DNA from: Gimesia aquarii | GTDB lineage: Bacteria; Planctomycetota; Planctomycetia; Planctomycetales; Planctomycetaceae | Length of the DNA: 64,000 nt | Assembly (NCBI RefSeq): GCF_007748195.1 | Contig: NZ_CP037920.1 | Coordinates: 6,816,062-6,880,061 of the forward strand | Reading direction: 5' to 3' | Shown here: in pieces, positions 1 to 8,979 of the stretch | How positions within the stretch are numbered: the stretch's first letter is position 1 | Layout of the letters: every line of letters begins with the position of its first letter | Position numbers and translations under genes: made by a program | The notes under the pieces: model-generated | The model's input: only the letters and a program-made list of their open reading frames with translations | The model's database searches: none | What the model was told of the DNA's origin: nothing

Positions 1-96
1 TTCTACATAAAGTAATAGATACAACTCATATGCTCTTAGCAAATAACAATCGTACTGAATTGAAATGACGCGTCAACAGACTGTTCCACTCATTAG

Positions 97-124
97 TGTC
101 TGGTAAAAGGTAATTTACCGGACA
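97..124. repeat. 28-bp dif-like site 1
   Basis: Left arm TGTCTGGTAAA, spacer AGGTAA, right arm TTTACCGGACA. It is the leftmost copy seen and bounds the module holding the lipoprotein gene at 257. It belongs to the sub-type whose arms end in GTAAA. Confidence 0.85.
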
Positions 125-160
125 ACATTTTAAACAACAGAAAGGAATTCAATAGTGTAA

Positions 161-226
161 ATTGATAATAGACAAAATTCCTGATAGATTAAGACAAAAT
201 CAAATTCTGTCTATCAATAGTTATCC
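161..226 (+). repeat. Block C, copy 1 (upstream module block)
   Basis: This is an imperfect palindrome of about 60 bp whose outer arms are ATTGATAATAGAC and GTCTATCAAT, followed by TTATCC. Similar blocks lie at 17651-17715 (inverted) and 21654-21716. Each is just upstream of a module's gene. The two unpaired bases in one arm resemble the extrahelical bases of attC sites, but that comparison is an inference. Confidence 0.7.
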
Positions 227-256
227 GGCTGTAGTTGCACGAACTGTGAGTTATAG

Positions 257-715
257 ATGCGTCTCTCTTTTCTGCTTCTAATTTGTATTATCGTGAGTGG
301 ATGCGGTCCCCATATTATTCGCGGTAGTAGCACTCAGTACAATACCAAGGGCGCCTTCTATTTCTTGAACTATGTTGATCCGAATGATCGCGTAGGCTTA
401 GCATTTGTTTTTCCTAACACGATTGACCAATATGCAACCTTTGATGGCTCTGGCTTTGTCGGCGTTTCGCCTGAAGAGTCTCTGTGGCAGGTAGAGAGGA
501 CCGTTCGCTTCGTTGGTGCAGGAGCAACAAAGCCGATTCCAATCGATTTTCATTTTAACGCGAAACGCAACACTTTGAATTTTCGCGGACAATCCTATTT
601 CGTTTCCACTAACCAGATCGCAATCGTTCGATTTGACTCCACTCTGGAGTATAAGGTTGACGTCGTAAAAATGAATGACAACATTGTTGCCGAACTCACG
701 TCCGAAATGCAATGA
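257..715 (+). CDS. Small orphan lipoprotein
   Basis: Encodes 152 aa with a lipoprotein signal: a hydrophobic stretch at residues 4-13 and a lipobox ending VSGC with the lipidated Cys at position 16. The protein is therefore probably exported and membrane-anchored by lipid. The rest is beta-rich with no motif I recognise. It is the only gene between the sites at 97 and 928, preceded by block C and followed by an attC-like region, so it is a complete module. Function unknown. Confidence 0.75.
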   Translation: MRLSFLLLICIIVSGCGPHIIRGSSTQYNTKGAFYFLNYVDPNDRVGLAFVFPNTIDQYATFDGSGFVGVSPEESLWQVERTVRFVGAGATKPIPIDFHFNAKRNTLNFRGQSYFVSTNQIAIVRFDSTLEYKVDVVKMNDNIVAELTSEMQ

Positions 716-760
716 CCCGAACTTGTTTTGGTCAACAATGCGTACTGGTCTTCCAACAAC

Positions 761-838
761 GGATAACCAAGTCGTCTACCGGAGCAATCGGCAACGCGTG
801 CATAAATGAAAACTCTTCGGCGATCACCCAGTTACGAC
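761..838 (+). repeat. Degenerate attC-like palindrome downstream of the lipoprotein gene
   Basis: The left half starts GGATAACCAAG and continues with ACCGGAG and CGGCAAC, matching the attC-like element at 7331-7423 in the same order. The right half is weak (CGATCACCCAGTTAC). It sits 46 bp after the lipoprotein stop codon and before motif D and site 2, the same order as in the 5827-7278 module. Confidence 0.45.
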
Positions 839-895
839 AGACGTTACTCTTACCTTCGTTCAATATACTCAATCGTTTTCTCAAATGCGTTTTTA

Positions 896-925
896 ATAAC
901 CGTTTTAAGGCATACTCTTTAAAAC
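896..925 (-). repeat. Motif D, copy 1
   Basis: On the minus strand this reads as a diverged form of the motif TTTTAAAGNGTGNCTTTTAAAACGGTC found beside five other 28-mers. It directly abuts site 2 and separates it from the attC-like region. Confidence 0.6.
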
Positions 926-927
926 AT

Positions 928-955
928 TGTCTGGGTAACAATGTTTTACAGGTTA
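928..955. repeat. 28-bp dif-like site 2
   Basis: Left arm TGTCTGGGTAA, spacer CAATGT, right arm TTTACAGGTTA, so the right arm is degenerate. It lies 45 bp beyond the 3' end of the minus-strand S8 peptidase gene. Confidence 0.7.
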
Positions 956-999
956 CTTTTCTGGATAACACCCGCTATTCTAGAGAAAAAATATTCCTC

Positions 1000-3492
1000 T
1001 TAGGTTACTTCTATTTCTGTTGTAGGCTTGGTTTTTATTTGTAACCGATTATCAATTTCATTTTTGATTTCGTCATATAATTTAAGTCGTGTATCATCTG
1101 TCGAAATCGTAACAATCAAAGCATAATGTGATTTTTTTTCAACACTTTCTTCACTTAATTTATAACGCCACCAACCTGAAACCGGATAAACTCCGATGAG
1201 ATTAGAAGAAGCAAGTTCCGCAGCTGTTCCGACCCAAGTATCAGAATGAATTGAACCTCGATTTGATAGCTTTTCCCCTAAATCCCATTTGCGATCATCA
1301 CTAATCACGGTTTCTGGGCTTTTTTGCATTGTTCTATTTTCTTGAGGCCAGAATTCTCTGCTTAATCGACATCTCATTTGATGAGGTGTTTCTTGAGGTC
1401 GGCGAACAGAAAACCTCAAACCATGTGATGCGTAATGATATTTCGCAACATACCCTCGACGGGGTGGGTTTGGCTCCACAAAATAAGACAATGTAACTCG
1501 CATTCTGATATGCGTGTTACCAAGCTGCTCCAGAACTTTTTGTGGTAAGGGAAGATCATGCAAATGCATTTCGTTTGTCTTACCCTTTTTTTTATTTTTT
1601 TCGTCTATGCAAAATGGTTGAATGACATCTTGAATAACCATAGTTGTAAAACCATTTGCCGATTGCCTGGCTTTTTCTAAATCAGGAACTCCCATCCCAT
1701 ATACTCTCAATCGTCGATCACGTTTTTTTCTAGGAAATTCATTGATCATTCTATTTGTCCAGTCGGCAGAATGAACAATGAGTCCACGGATAGTCTCGGG
1801 CCAATATTTCGGGTATTCAGCTTGCAAAATTACTGCCATACGAGCGATTTGTGCGGTGGCAGCACTACTGTCTCTAGTAGTCCCCAATAAAGCATCGCTA
1901 TATTCAGAAGATTGAGTTGTAAGTAACTCTAAATCATCAGATCGTGTAACAAATCCAGTATCGTCTTTTAAATCATTTCCTCCCTCAAAAACTACATCTG
2001 GCTTATAAGGCCAAGCTCTGTCTTCCCACACTAATGATGTTCGACTAGTAGGTGACAACGAACCAGGATGAGCAATTGGAGAATATCCTTCTAATCCCTC
2101 TTCATTGCTCCAAATTAAGTCTGTATAAGCGCCAACAGTTAATGCATTCCAAGATTGAGAAGGATCTTCGATACTAGATACGTGATTTTCGTCCGGATAA
2201 TTTTTTCCATAATTATCCCGGAGATTTCCAGTAGAAACTATGAACAAGTTTCGTTTACCGTCTTTCACTCCAGCACAAGCCTGATCAATAGATGCAGACC
2301 ACAACGTAGGACGCCAAAAGTCTTTATCACCAGCTGTTACTGCCATGCTAAATACCCGGGATCGATTAGGTGCATTATCCGTAGCAATTTCCATAGCTTT
2401 TACAGTTATTGGTCCATAATCAGGAGGATCGTTTGAACCTACGGGAGGCAAGATCTTGACTGACTCTAATTGATGATCCAGAATTAACTGTTCATTGATG
2501 TCGAAAATTCGATTTAAAGGACCATATAACGCAAGTCCAGCCAGTTCAGTTCCATGTCCACAATGGTCACTACTATTCCATTCAGGTTTTACAGTGTGTG
2601 TGTTATTTGGACGAAGCGCATGTTCGAGTAATGGATGCCCTCGATTAATCCCAGTATCTAAAATGCAAACTGAAGGTGATTCCTGTGAGGCAAAAGTAGT
2701 TCGAGAAAGAAGCTCTTCAATTCTCTTAGATTGATCAAAAGGAGTAAGCTTTAAAAAATCACCAGCAACTAAATTTGAACGCCGAAATTCAGTCAGAAAA
2801 TTCAATAACCCGGGAAAAATTTTCCATTGATTGAATGTTGTAAAAGCTAAAACAACTATTCGATCAGGAAACTTTGTACTTTGTTCACTTACTGGTATTC
2901 CAAGTTGTTTACAATTCGATCGAAACCAACTCTCGACGTTGTTTTCATCACCTATATCTTCTAACCACACTTCCCACCAAAATTCATCAGTATTTGTTGG
3001 AAAATCCTTCCTATCTCCAGTCCAATAGTCAGCTAATAATGCTGAACGGATCCAATCAATTCCAGATGCTAATGGTTCATTTTGTGGGTTCCCACCACGG
3101 GTGTCATCAACCAAATATGCTTCAAACTTTTTTTGAAGAGTTTCGATTTCTTCATCAGGAACAGCAACAATGTACTGTTTTCGTCCTTCAACCTCATTAA
3201 CGCTTACTATTTGGATACCCTTAGAACTTTCTAATCGCTCTACTTCCATCTCAAAATTAGAGCTTTCAACAAATTTCATCGGGATGAATTGTAAGCCTTC
3301 TCTAACCGGCTCAGTCGATAATAACCTAGTTGCATTCGTTTTTGCATTAGTTAGATCGGTAAGCAATTTCTTGCCATGAGTTGTTCTTTCAGGTCTCGGA
3401 GGAATATTACTATCTCGCGGACTACTCCAAGTTGAGGTATATGGTTCAGATTTTCGAGTACCGTCAAGTACAATATGTTTATAAGCTGCCAT
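1000..3492 (-). CDS. ietS: S8 subtilisin-like serine peptidase, IetS-type defence protease
   Basis: Encodes about 830 aa. The subtilase catalytic residues are visible: Asp in ILDTG (about residue 280), His in GHGTE (about 314), the oxyanion Asn in STGN (about 423) and Ser in RDSSAAT (about 543), where Thr replaces the usual Pro after the Ser. About 270 residues precede the protease domain and about 250 follow it. No signal peptide is seen, so it probably acts in the cytoplasm. I start at the ATG at 3492, preceded by AAAAGG about 11 nt upstream, rather than the TTG one codon earlier. It follows the AAA ATPase gene by 18 bp. An AAA ATPase plus S8 peptidase pair is the known architecture of the IetAS antiphage system; assigning this pair to it is from architecture and not a profile search. 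Confidence 0.82.
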   Translation of the reverse strand: MAAYKHIVLDGTRKSEPYTSTWSSPRDSNIPPRPERTTHGKKLLTDLTNAKTNATRLLSTEPVREGLQFIPMKFVESSNFEMEVERLESSKGIQIVSVNEVEGRKQYIVAVPDEEIETLQKKFEAYLVDDTRGGNPQNEPLASGIDWIRSALLADYWTGDRKDFPTNTDEFWWEVWLEDIGDENNVESWFRSNCKQLGIPVSEQSTKFPDRIVVLAFTTFNQWKIFPGLLNFLTEFRRSNLVAGDFLKLTPFDQSKRIEELLSRTTFASQESPSVCILDTGINRGHPLLEHALRPNNTHTVKPEWNSSDHCGHGTELAGLALYGPLNRIFDINEQLILDHQLESVKILPPVGSNDPPDYGPITVKAMEIATDNAPNRSRVFSMAVTAGDKDFWRPTLWSASIDQACAGVKDGKRNLFIVSTGNLRDNYGKNYPDENHVSSIEDPSQSWNALTVGAYTDLIWSNEEGLEGYSPIAHPGSLSPTSRTSLVWEDRAWPYKPDVVFEGGNDLKDDTGFVTRSDDLELLTTQSSEYSDALLGTTRDSSAATAQIARMAVILQAEYPKYWPETIRGLIVHSADWTNRMINEFPRKKRDRRLRVYGMGVPDLEKARQSANGFTTMVIQDVIQPFCIDEKNKKKGKTNEMHLHDLPLPQKVLEQLGNTHIRMRVTLSYFVEPNPPRRGYVAKYHYASHGLRFSVRRPQETPHQMRCRLSREFWPQENRTMQKSPETVISDDRKWDLGEKLSNRGSIHSDTWVGTAAELASSNLIGVYPVSGWWRYKLSEESVEKKSHYALIVTISTDDTRLKLYDEIKNEIDNRLQIKTKPTTEIEVT

Positions 3493-3510
3493 CAAAATAG
3501 ATACCTTTTA

Positions 3511-4488
3511 TCAAATTTTTCTTTTTAGGCGTGCCTCCACCTCTCTAATTAAAGTTTCCGTTCGAATTGAACGTCGATTATTTAAAACTGCTTCTTTAGC
3601 AGCCTCGTCACAAGCCCGGCATATTTCTGCATGACTCAAACCTTCTGCTTTCTTAGAAATTTGAATGCCATTCAAATTTTTCGTATTGAATGCGGAAAGG
3701 CGGTTTGCGATAAGCTGATTTATCTCTTCATTGTCAGGAATATGGTAAGTTATGATTTCATCAAATCGTCGAAATAATGCTTCGTCAAGCATTTCATTAA
3801 GATTTGTTGCTGCAATGATAAGACTATCTGAGTCATCCTGATCAAGAAATTGAAGAAATGAATTCAACACACGTCGAATTTCTCCAACATCATTACTCGC
3901 CGATCGCACAGCACCAATTGCATCAAATTCATCAAAAAGATAAACTCCCGGAGTATTGTACATAGCCTCAAATATCGCAAATAACTTTGCGGCTGTCTCT
4001 CCCATAAATTTTGTTATTAAGGAGTGGAATTGGACAGTAAAGAGAGGGAGTTTTAGTTCTCCTGCCAATGCCCATGAAGTCATTGTTTTACCAACTCCAG
4101 GGGGACCAACTAGCAGTAATTTTCGCTTGGCCGAAAGGCCGTGTTCACGAAGTTTAGAGTGTTGACGATATTCTATCACTACTTGATGAATAATAGCCTG
4201 CTGGTCCTCGGATAAAACCATGTCATTGATATGGGTTTTAGGGTAACTCGCTGCCAATAGGGTTGCTAACTCACCACTCGGTCGAGCAATTGGTAGAGTT
4301 CCACTAATTTTTGCTGATCGTTGTTTTTCCTGTATCTCATCAACTAGCTTCTTAAGTTCAGAGCCTAGTTTACCTTTTCCGCTTCTAGCTTCATGGGCAG
4401 CAATTTGAAGAGCTACTGATAAGAACATTTCATTATCAGATTCTCCATAGCTCTTTAATAATGCTTTGATCTGTTGAGCAGTTGCCAC
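3511..4488 (-). CDS. ietA: AAA ATPase, IetA-type partner of the S8 peptidase
   Basis: Encodes 325 aa. It has a complete AAA core: Walker A GPPGVGKT (128-135), Walker B VYLFDE (182-187), sensor 1 AATN (226-229) and paired arginines in LFRRFD (240-241) as arginine-finger candidates. The N-terminal 110 residues are helical. It is the first gene of a two-gene minus-strand operon with the peptidase. In IetAS systems the ATPase and protease together give phage defence; the likely model is ATP-dependent remodelling or delivery of substrates to the protease. The start ATG has a nearby purine-rich stretch. The call is strong for AAA ATPase and moderate for IetA. Confidence 0.82.
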   Translation of the reverse strand: MATAQQIKALLKSYGESDNEMFLSVALQIAAHEARSGKGKLGSELKKLVDEIQEKQRSAKISGTLPIARPSGELATLLAASYPKTHINDMVLSEDQQAIIHQVVIEYRQHSKLREHGLSAKRKLLLVGPPGVGKTMTSWALAGELKLPLFTVQFHSLITKFMGETAAKLFAIFEAMYNTPGVYLFDEFDAIGAVRSASNDVGEIRRVLNSFLQFLDQDDSDSLIIAATNLNEMLDEALFRRFDEIITYHIPDNEEINQLIANRLSAFNTKNLNGIQISKKAEGLSHAEICRACDEAAKEAVLNNRRSIRTETLIREVEARLKRKI

Positions 4489-4857
4489 TTCTGCCGACCC
4501 CTATAACTAATGCTTTTCAAACCCATTGGTTGAGTAACTGAGAGTGAAATTTTCATATAGATATTTACTGTAATGAATTGTCAATTTTACATTTAATTCA
4601 ACAGCTAACATTTCGACAAATTATTCCAATATCAATCTCAAACTAAATTCTATAATGCTAGAATGGTGATATGTACATAAATAATGTCCAATTGTATTTT
4701 TATCGGCATAAAATACTGTTGAAATAACAGATAAGATCGAATTTCAGCATCACTCAGCTTAGTCAGTATATACAATCAAAAACCTAATGAATGCCTACTC
4801 TGTTCTCGTAATTATAAATATAAATTGATCGGGTCATGTGTTTCCAGGACTTTGAAT
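4489..4857. other. AT-rich divergent intergenic region
   Basis: These 369 bp separate the minus-strand ietA-like gene from the plus-strand gene at 4858 and must hold both promoters. The DNA is very AT-rich with no ORF, repeat or 28-mer that I can see. I could not assign specific promoter boxes with confidence. Confidence 0.5.
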
Positions 4858-5316
4858 ATGAGTGATTCAATTCAGATTCATGAGGAGCATTTTTCATTAG
4901 CTCAAATAGCTATAAAAGAGCTCGGAGACTATACCTCAAAATGCAACGGCCGGAGTGTTGTCACGTTTCGATACGAAAAGAAACCATATCTCCTACCCTA
5001 CTTCTATAAAGGAAATGAATCACTGGAATTCGCCAATTGGGATGGGCATTTCATGAGAGAGGATGTTATTAAAATTAATGAACTTCTCAGTACAGAAGTA
5101 ATGGGAGTTGAGATACCGGCGGTAACGGCTCAGATATCAGGTGTCTGGTACGATGTTGAACCGAGACGAATTAGAGGGTGCCTTATCAGAAGATCCAGTG
5201 ATTCATTAATTTTTGTTCTGGTCAAGCCGACGACAGAATATTGTATGGAGATGACCCAAAACAAATGGGGGCCGGTTTATGTTGGTGAAGAAACAGATCC
5301 ATTCATATTCGGCTAA
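4858..5316 (+). CDS. Orphan cytoplasmic protein beside the IetAS-like pair
   Basis: Encodes 152 aa from ATG 4858, preceded by AGGA at a good distance; a TTG 33 bp upstream would add 11 residues. There is no signal peptide or membrane segment. The C-terminal part has short beta strands (for example SLIFVLVKP). I do not recognise the family. Its TAA stop ends one base before a 28-mer, the tightest gene-to-site spacing type in the island. It shares a module with the ATPase/protease pair but on the opposite strand, so it could be an accessory gene or an independent cargo gene. Confidence 0.65.
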   Translation: MSDSIQIHEEHFSLAQIAIKELGDYTSKCNGRSVVTFRYEKKPYLLPYFYKGNESLEFANWDGHFMREDVIKINELLSTEVMGVEIPAVTAQISGVWYDVEPRRIRGCLIRRSSDSLIFVLVKPTTEYCMEMTQNKWGPVYVGEETDPFIFG

Positions 5317-5317
5317 A

Positions 5318-5345
5318 TGACCGGGAAATTATTGTTACCCGAACA
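5318..5345. repeat. 28-bp dif-like site 3
   Basis: Left arm TGACCGGGAAA, spacer TTATTG, right arm TTACCCGAACA. The site starts one base after the stop codon of the preceding gene. Its spacer is identical to those at 25259 and 35217. Confidence 0.85.
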
Positions 5346-5387
5346 TTGATATTTTTCATTTACTCGTCTCAATCTGGCGAGAACTGA

Positions 5388-5691
5388 TTGCGTTTTAATG
5401 TCTGTTCGAGTTGCTCAATGAGTTTCAAGATCTTCTTGCACCTTGTTGTGTTTTCTATTTTCAATATTAGCAAGTAATTGATGTAAACAGAAAGAAAGAA
5501 TAAAGTTACATATTGAAAATCTGATTTTGCTTGGTACCGTATACAGCATACTGGCATTATATCCAGCATCTATGTGTGACATGAAGCCGCTGGGGCTTCA
5601 TATCAGAACTAAAACCGGTTATTTTGCGCGTATTTGTTCCATATCAGCGTCATATCAGAACAAGTCCGTGCAGGTTAATAACAAGTTATCC
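5388..5691 (+). repeat. Block B, copy 1 (upstream module block)
   Basis: The core (5561-5691) contains the hairpin GACATGAAGCC and GGCTTCATATC, two TCATATCAG repeats, and a conserved end GTCCGTGCAGGTTAATAAC followed by GTTATCC. Inverted copies lie at 26731-26857 and 27917-28042, each directly upstream of a gene. Similarity with the 26.9 kb copy continues leftward (GTTGCTCAATGAG and CACCTTGTTG), so the full block is about 300 bp. Confidence 0.75.
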
Positions 5692-5826
5692 AAAGAATGT
5701 TGGGACGCGCCGACACGATCGGGCATCCGCTATTCAGGAATCTGATGGCGAAAGCGCAAAACCTGTTCGCCAAACGAAAGCAAAGAAACATCAACGACAA
5801 GGCAGAGTAAGGCAAGGAACTCTCGA

Positions 5827-7278
5827 ATGACAGATCTACCCACGCTTGCGTTTCTTACAGTGGCTTTGATGGCAATCAATCCTTACGAGTTGCCAGCTCA
5901 AAATCGCAGAGTGATTGAAAGCAAAGCGTTCGGTGCCTCGGGGGTCGTCAGTCAAGGTGACAAGTTAATGGTTGTCGGAGACCGTGACAGAAACAAGTTA
6001 ATCGAAATGTCCTTCTCGGATCTGCAGCTTAGTTCGACACCGATGGACTACGCGACAAATGAAAAGAACAAACGCAACTTTGACACCGGATTGGCCAATA
6101 CAAGAACGCAACTTGATTCTGCTTTCGACAAAAGCATTGATCAACTGAAAAAAGAACTTCCCAACAAGTTGTCGTTTGCAGAAACAACTGACACAAGCGC
6201 TTTGTTGGATGAGGCAATTGGCAAGATCAAACGCGATTTCATCGAAGCAAGCAACCGATACGAAAAGGAACTCCATCAGTTCGAGGATATTGCGGTTCTC
6301 GACGGTTCGCCCGTTGTCATATGTGAATCTGTAGACGGCCACGCCACCTTGTTGTCCCCGGAAGGTCCAATTGCAAGGTACGACTTCAGCAAGTTGACGA
6401 CCGCAAACAATTGTGGTCTGGAAGGACTAGATGTCGTCCCGATAGGCAACGATGGTCAGAAGCAGGTCGCGATTCTTTTCGAGGGCTGGAACGCTAACAA
6501 AAGACGTTTCGTAAGTCCACGCCTTTTCTTTCATCGTTTGGGATCCACTCCATCATCTCGACCGCCGAAATACGAATTGGAAAAACCACCGACGGATGAA
6601 GAACCGCCGAAAAGCGTGAGGATGAGTCGTTCGAAGATTCGCGACCTTGCGAAAGAAGGTTGGACCCCAGAAATAGCCAATCGCACGATTAAACTGGGTC
6701 AACTGCAAAAGAAGAAAAAGAACTTGGAAGCAATGCTCAACGGAGCAGCCGAAAGACGTTCGCGTGAAGTCGATCCAACGCTCGTACAAACGGAGATCGA
6801 TGTCATTCAAAAGAAGGTAGATGATCAAGAAAAAGAACTCGAAGAGATCCAAACACACGTTAAAAAGATGCTCGTTGAACGAAGAAGAAAGAGGCTTCGC
6901 GCTCCGGCAGTTGTGATGGGAAGGTTTCGTTCGGCTGATAATTCCACCGCAAATTGCGCAATTGTGTTGGTGCAAGATGCAAAACAATTTAGTGCCAAGT
7001 GGATCGTCGTCATCACGCTCGATCGCACGGGACATCACGAGTTTAAGCAAGTCTTCAGTCTCAGGCAGTTGCTGGGCAATGAAGGAGTCAGACCGAACTG
7101 GGAAGGGATGTGTTGGCAAGAGAATCACTTAGTTCTCGTAAATGACAATACGCCAACTCCAAATGACCCCAAAGACATACGAAAACGAAACTTGATTGTC
7201 CGCCTCGACTTGAAGGGGGTTTTACCGCCTGACGAAGAGTTTCAACTGAGTGACGCTTTGCAGTTGGAGTCAAAGTAG
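5827..7278 (+). CDS. Predicted exported protein with beta-propeller-like ends and central coiled coil
   Basis: Encodes 483 aa. The N-terminus is hydrophobic enough to be a signal peptide (residues 5-25, ending LPAQ). Two segments read like one fold: SGVVSQGDKLMVVGD near residue 40 and the pattern GLEGLDV (about 198) then NWEGMCWQENHLVLVND (about 430), reminiscent of SdiA-regulated or phytase-like beta propellers. A charged coiled-coil stretch lies around residues 285-360. It is the only gene between sites 3 and 4, with block B upstream and an attC-like palindrome downstream. The fold call is an inference, and no enzyme activity can be assigned. Confidence 0.7.
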   Translation: MTDLPTLAFLTVALMAINPYELPAQNRRVIESKAFGASGVVSQGDKLMVVGDRDRNKLIEMSFSDLQLSSTPMDYATNEKNKRNFDTGLANTRTQLDSAFDKSIDQLKKELPNKLSFAETTDTSALLDEAIGKIKRDFIEASNRYEKELHQFEDIAVLDGSPVVICESVDGHATLLSPEGPIARYDFSKLTTANNCGLEGLDVVPIGNDGQKQVAILFEGWNANKRRFVSPRLFFHRLGSTPSSRPPKYELEKPPTDEEPPKSVRMSRSKIRDLAKEGWTPEIANRTIKLGQLQKKKKNLEAMLNGAAERRSREVDPTLVQTEIDVIQKKVDDQEKELEEIQTHVKKMLVERRRKRLRAPAVVMGRFRSADNSTANCAIVLVQDAKQFSAKWIVVITLDRTGHHEFKQVFSLRQLLGNEGVRPNWEGMCWQENHLVLVNDNTPTPNDPKDIRKRNLIVRLDLKGVLPPDEEFQLSDALQLESK

Positions 7279-7330
7279 GAATATGTCGTGTGTGGCGTAC
7301 AAACCGACTTAGATAGCCCAGATCGGCCGT

Positions 7331-7423
7331 TGGATAACCAAGCAATGCACCGGAGTTGCGGGCAACTCGTTTTCTGAGATTGTAAGTCGTTGGCCGCAAC
7401 CCGGTGAACCGGGTCGTTATCCA
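7331..7423 (+). repeat. attC-like imperfect palindrome, best copy
   Basis: This 93-bp element begins TGGATAACC and ends GTTATCCA. Nested inner arms are CACCGGAGTTGCGGGCAAC and, inverted, GTTGGCCGCAACCCGGTG. That is the layout of an integron attC site (outer R boxes, inner L boxes, unequal arms), although the R box GTTATCC deviates from the consensus GTTRRRY. It lies 52 bp after the stop codon of the preceding gene, as cassette attC sites do. Confidence 0.65.
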
Positions 7424-7449
7424 ATAAACTCATTCGTTTCTTCAGACGT

Positions 7450-7487
7450 CCTATAATTCGACCGTTTTAAAAGAAACCCTTTAAAAT
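7450..7487 (-). repeat. Motif D, copy 2
   Basis: Read on the minus strand, TTTAAAGGGTTTCTTTTAAA continues into ACGGTCGAATTATAGG and then runs on to GAGTTTATTGGATAAC at the end of the attC-like element. The same run links motif D and the palindrome at 27.2 kb. It directly abuts site 4. Confidence 0.7.
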
Positions 7488-7489
7488 AA

Positions 7490-7517
7490 TGACCGGGAAA
7501 TATCTATTACCCGGTCA
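7490..7517. repeat. 28-bp dif-like site 4
   Basis: Left arm TGACCGGGAAA, spacer TATCTA, right arm TTACCCGGTCA. It separates the 5827-7278 module from the beta-helix pseudogene module. Confidence 0.88.
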
Positions 7518-7670
7518 TAAATTTCGGTAGTCAAACGATGGTTTGAGGATCAACACTGACGCGCTGTTTTAGCTTTGAGTAATTATGTCAAGTGGTGCCT
7601 CTGAAGACGTGACAAACGTCGAACTTCTAGAACTACCATTTGATATGAGCTTAAATTCAAGGAGAAAGAC

Positions 7671-8787
7671 ATGAGTCGAATGCTACAAACGCCGGAACAA
7701 ATTGCAAAAACAACCGAGAAGATTCAAGAAGATCTCGATCTCATTGCGGATTTAGGTGGTGTTGTCAACATCGATGATCCGAGTTACACGGATCATATTG
7801 GCAATGACGTTGCGGTGGTTGTTAATACACTTTTCATATCGGGAGATGACGTTACTAGGAGAGTGACGCTCAAAAGTAATGGTCGCCGCAACTTATATTG
7901 TAACGAAGACATCGGATTAGTTATTCAGCGTCCTCAGGTTACTGTCGAGGGAATCTCATTCGATGGCTGGCAGCAACGACCGACGGACGTCTGGAAAAGG
8001 TATATTGATACTTCCAGGATTTGCGAACGATCGTAGACCACCTTTTTCTGCCAATGTTCAGAATGTATTGATACGTGAATGTATGTTTCAGGACTTCCAC
8101 GATACCGCTATTCATATTGCAAACGGTTAAGTGATTGAAGTATCAAACTGCTACTTCAACTCTTACAACACTTACAGGACAACGAGAGCGATAGGCGTCT
8201 TGGTTGCTAATATTACACCACCTAAAAATGAGACCAACGGCGATCGTGATCCTATACCTGGGTACGATCCACCGCGAGTAATTAAATTACAAAGTCTGAT
8301 GATGACATTTCTTGGGACTTCGGTTGTGTGCAATAATCCTCTTCCTAGCCGTGGTGGTCTCCACCAGTTTCATGTTTCAGATTGCTACTTAAACGGGTTT
8401 TTAAAGTGTGGGATCGATATTCAGGATACACAGCCAGTGTCGATTGAATCCGTCTACCTTGAGGGAGAATCCGCCGGAGTAACGGAGACTGGAATTAGCA
8501 TTAGGAGATCCAAGATTCATTCCGTTAATTCGCCTACAAACATACCTCCAGACATATCTCCATTTAGATCTCCTCCCGGGCGACAAATTATTAAGAATGT
8601 ATCATTCAGCGGGCATATAAAATGGATTGTGCAAATATGGCAGACTCAAATTCGCCTAACCGGTTGTACTTTCTTTTCACTCAATCCTAATTCTGATCTT
8701 GAAGACCGGTTTAAGTATCGCTCGGATGGATGGGAGCATAAACTAAATGTCCAGTCAGAAAATGTGCTTGACTTCATCCTCAAGTGA
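7671..8787 (+). pseudogene. Right-handed beta-helix (pectate-lyase-like) protein, broken
   Basis: The gene starts at ATG 7671 behind a strong AAGGAG. The first frame gives 121 residues ending at 8036. Coding sense then continues in another frame (FSANVQNVLIRECMFQDFH, 8044-8100), which implies a frameshift at about 7980-8035. That second frame is then cut by an in-frame TAA at 8128-8130 before running open to 8787. Strand-turn repeats such as VLIRECMFQDF, VIEVSNCYFNSY and QFHVSDCYLNGF are typical of parallel beta-helix proteins. Two independent lesions make a functional product unlikely. It is the sole gene of its module. Confidence 0.75.
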
Positions 8788-8979
8788 ACATGAAATCAAA
8801 GAGTGCCTAGAACTTGCTTCCAGATCTCGCTACGGTCCTGGAGTACAAATATTTTAACACGCTTGGAAAGGATAATTTCAGGTCGAAACTCGCAGGGAGT
8901 ATTTAAGATCAAATATTTCGATATTGGACAATTCGCAGATAAGCTAGATTATCGTAAATTGTAATGAAGGTGATGCTAA

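Noticed and set aside
5527-5830. Frames inside block B encoding MCDMKP and KSVQVNNKL-like peptides
   Set aside because: The same peptide appears in each block B copy only because the DNA is repeated; there is no ribosome-binding site and the frames end at varied places.
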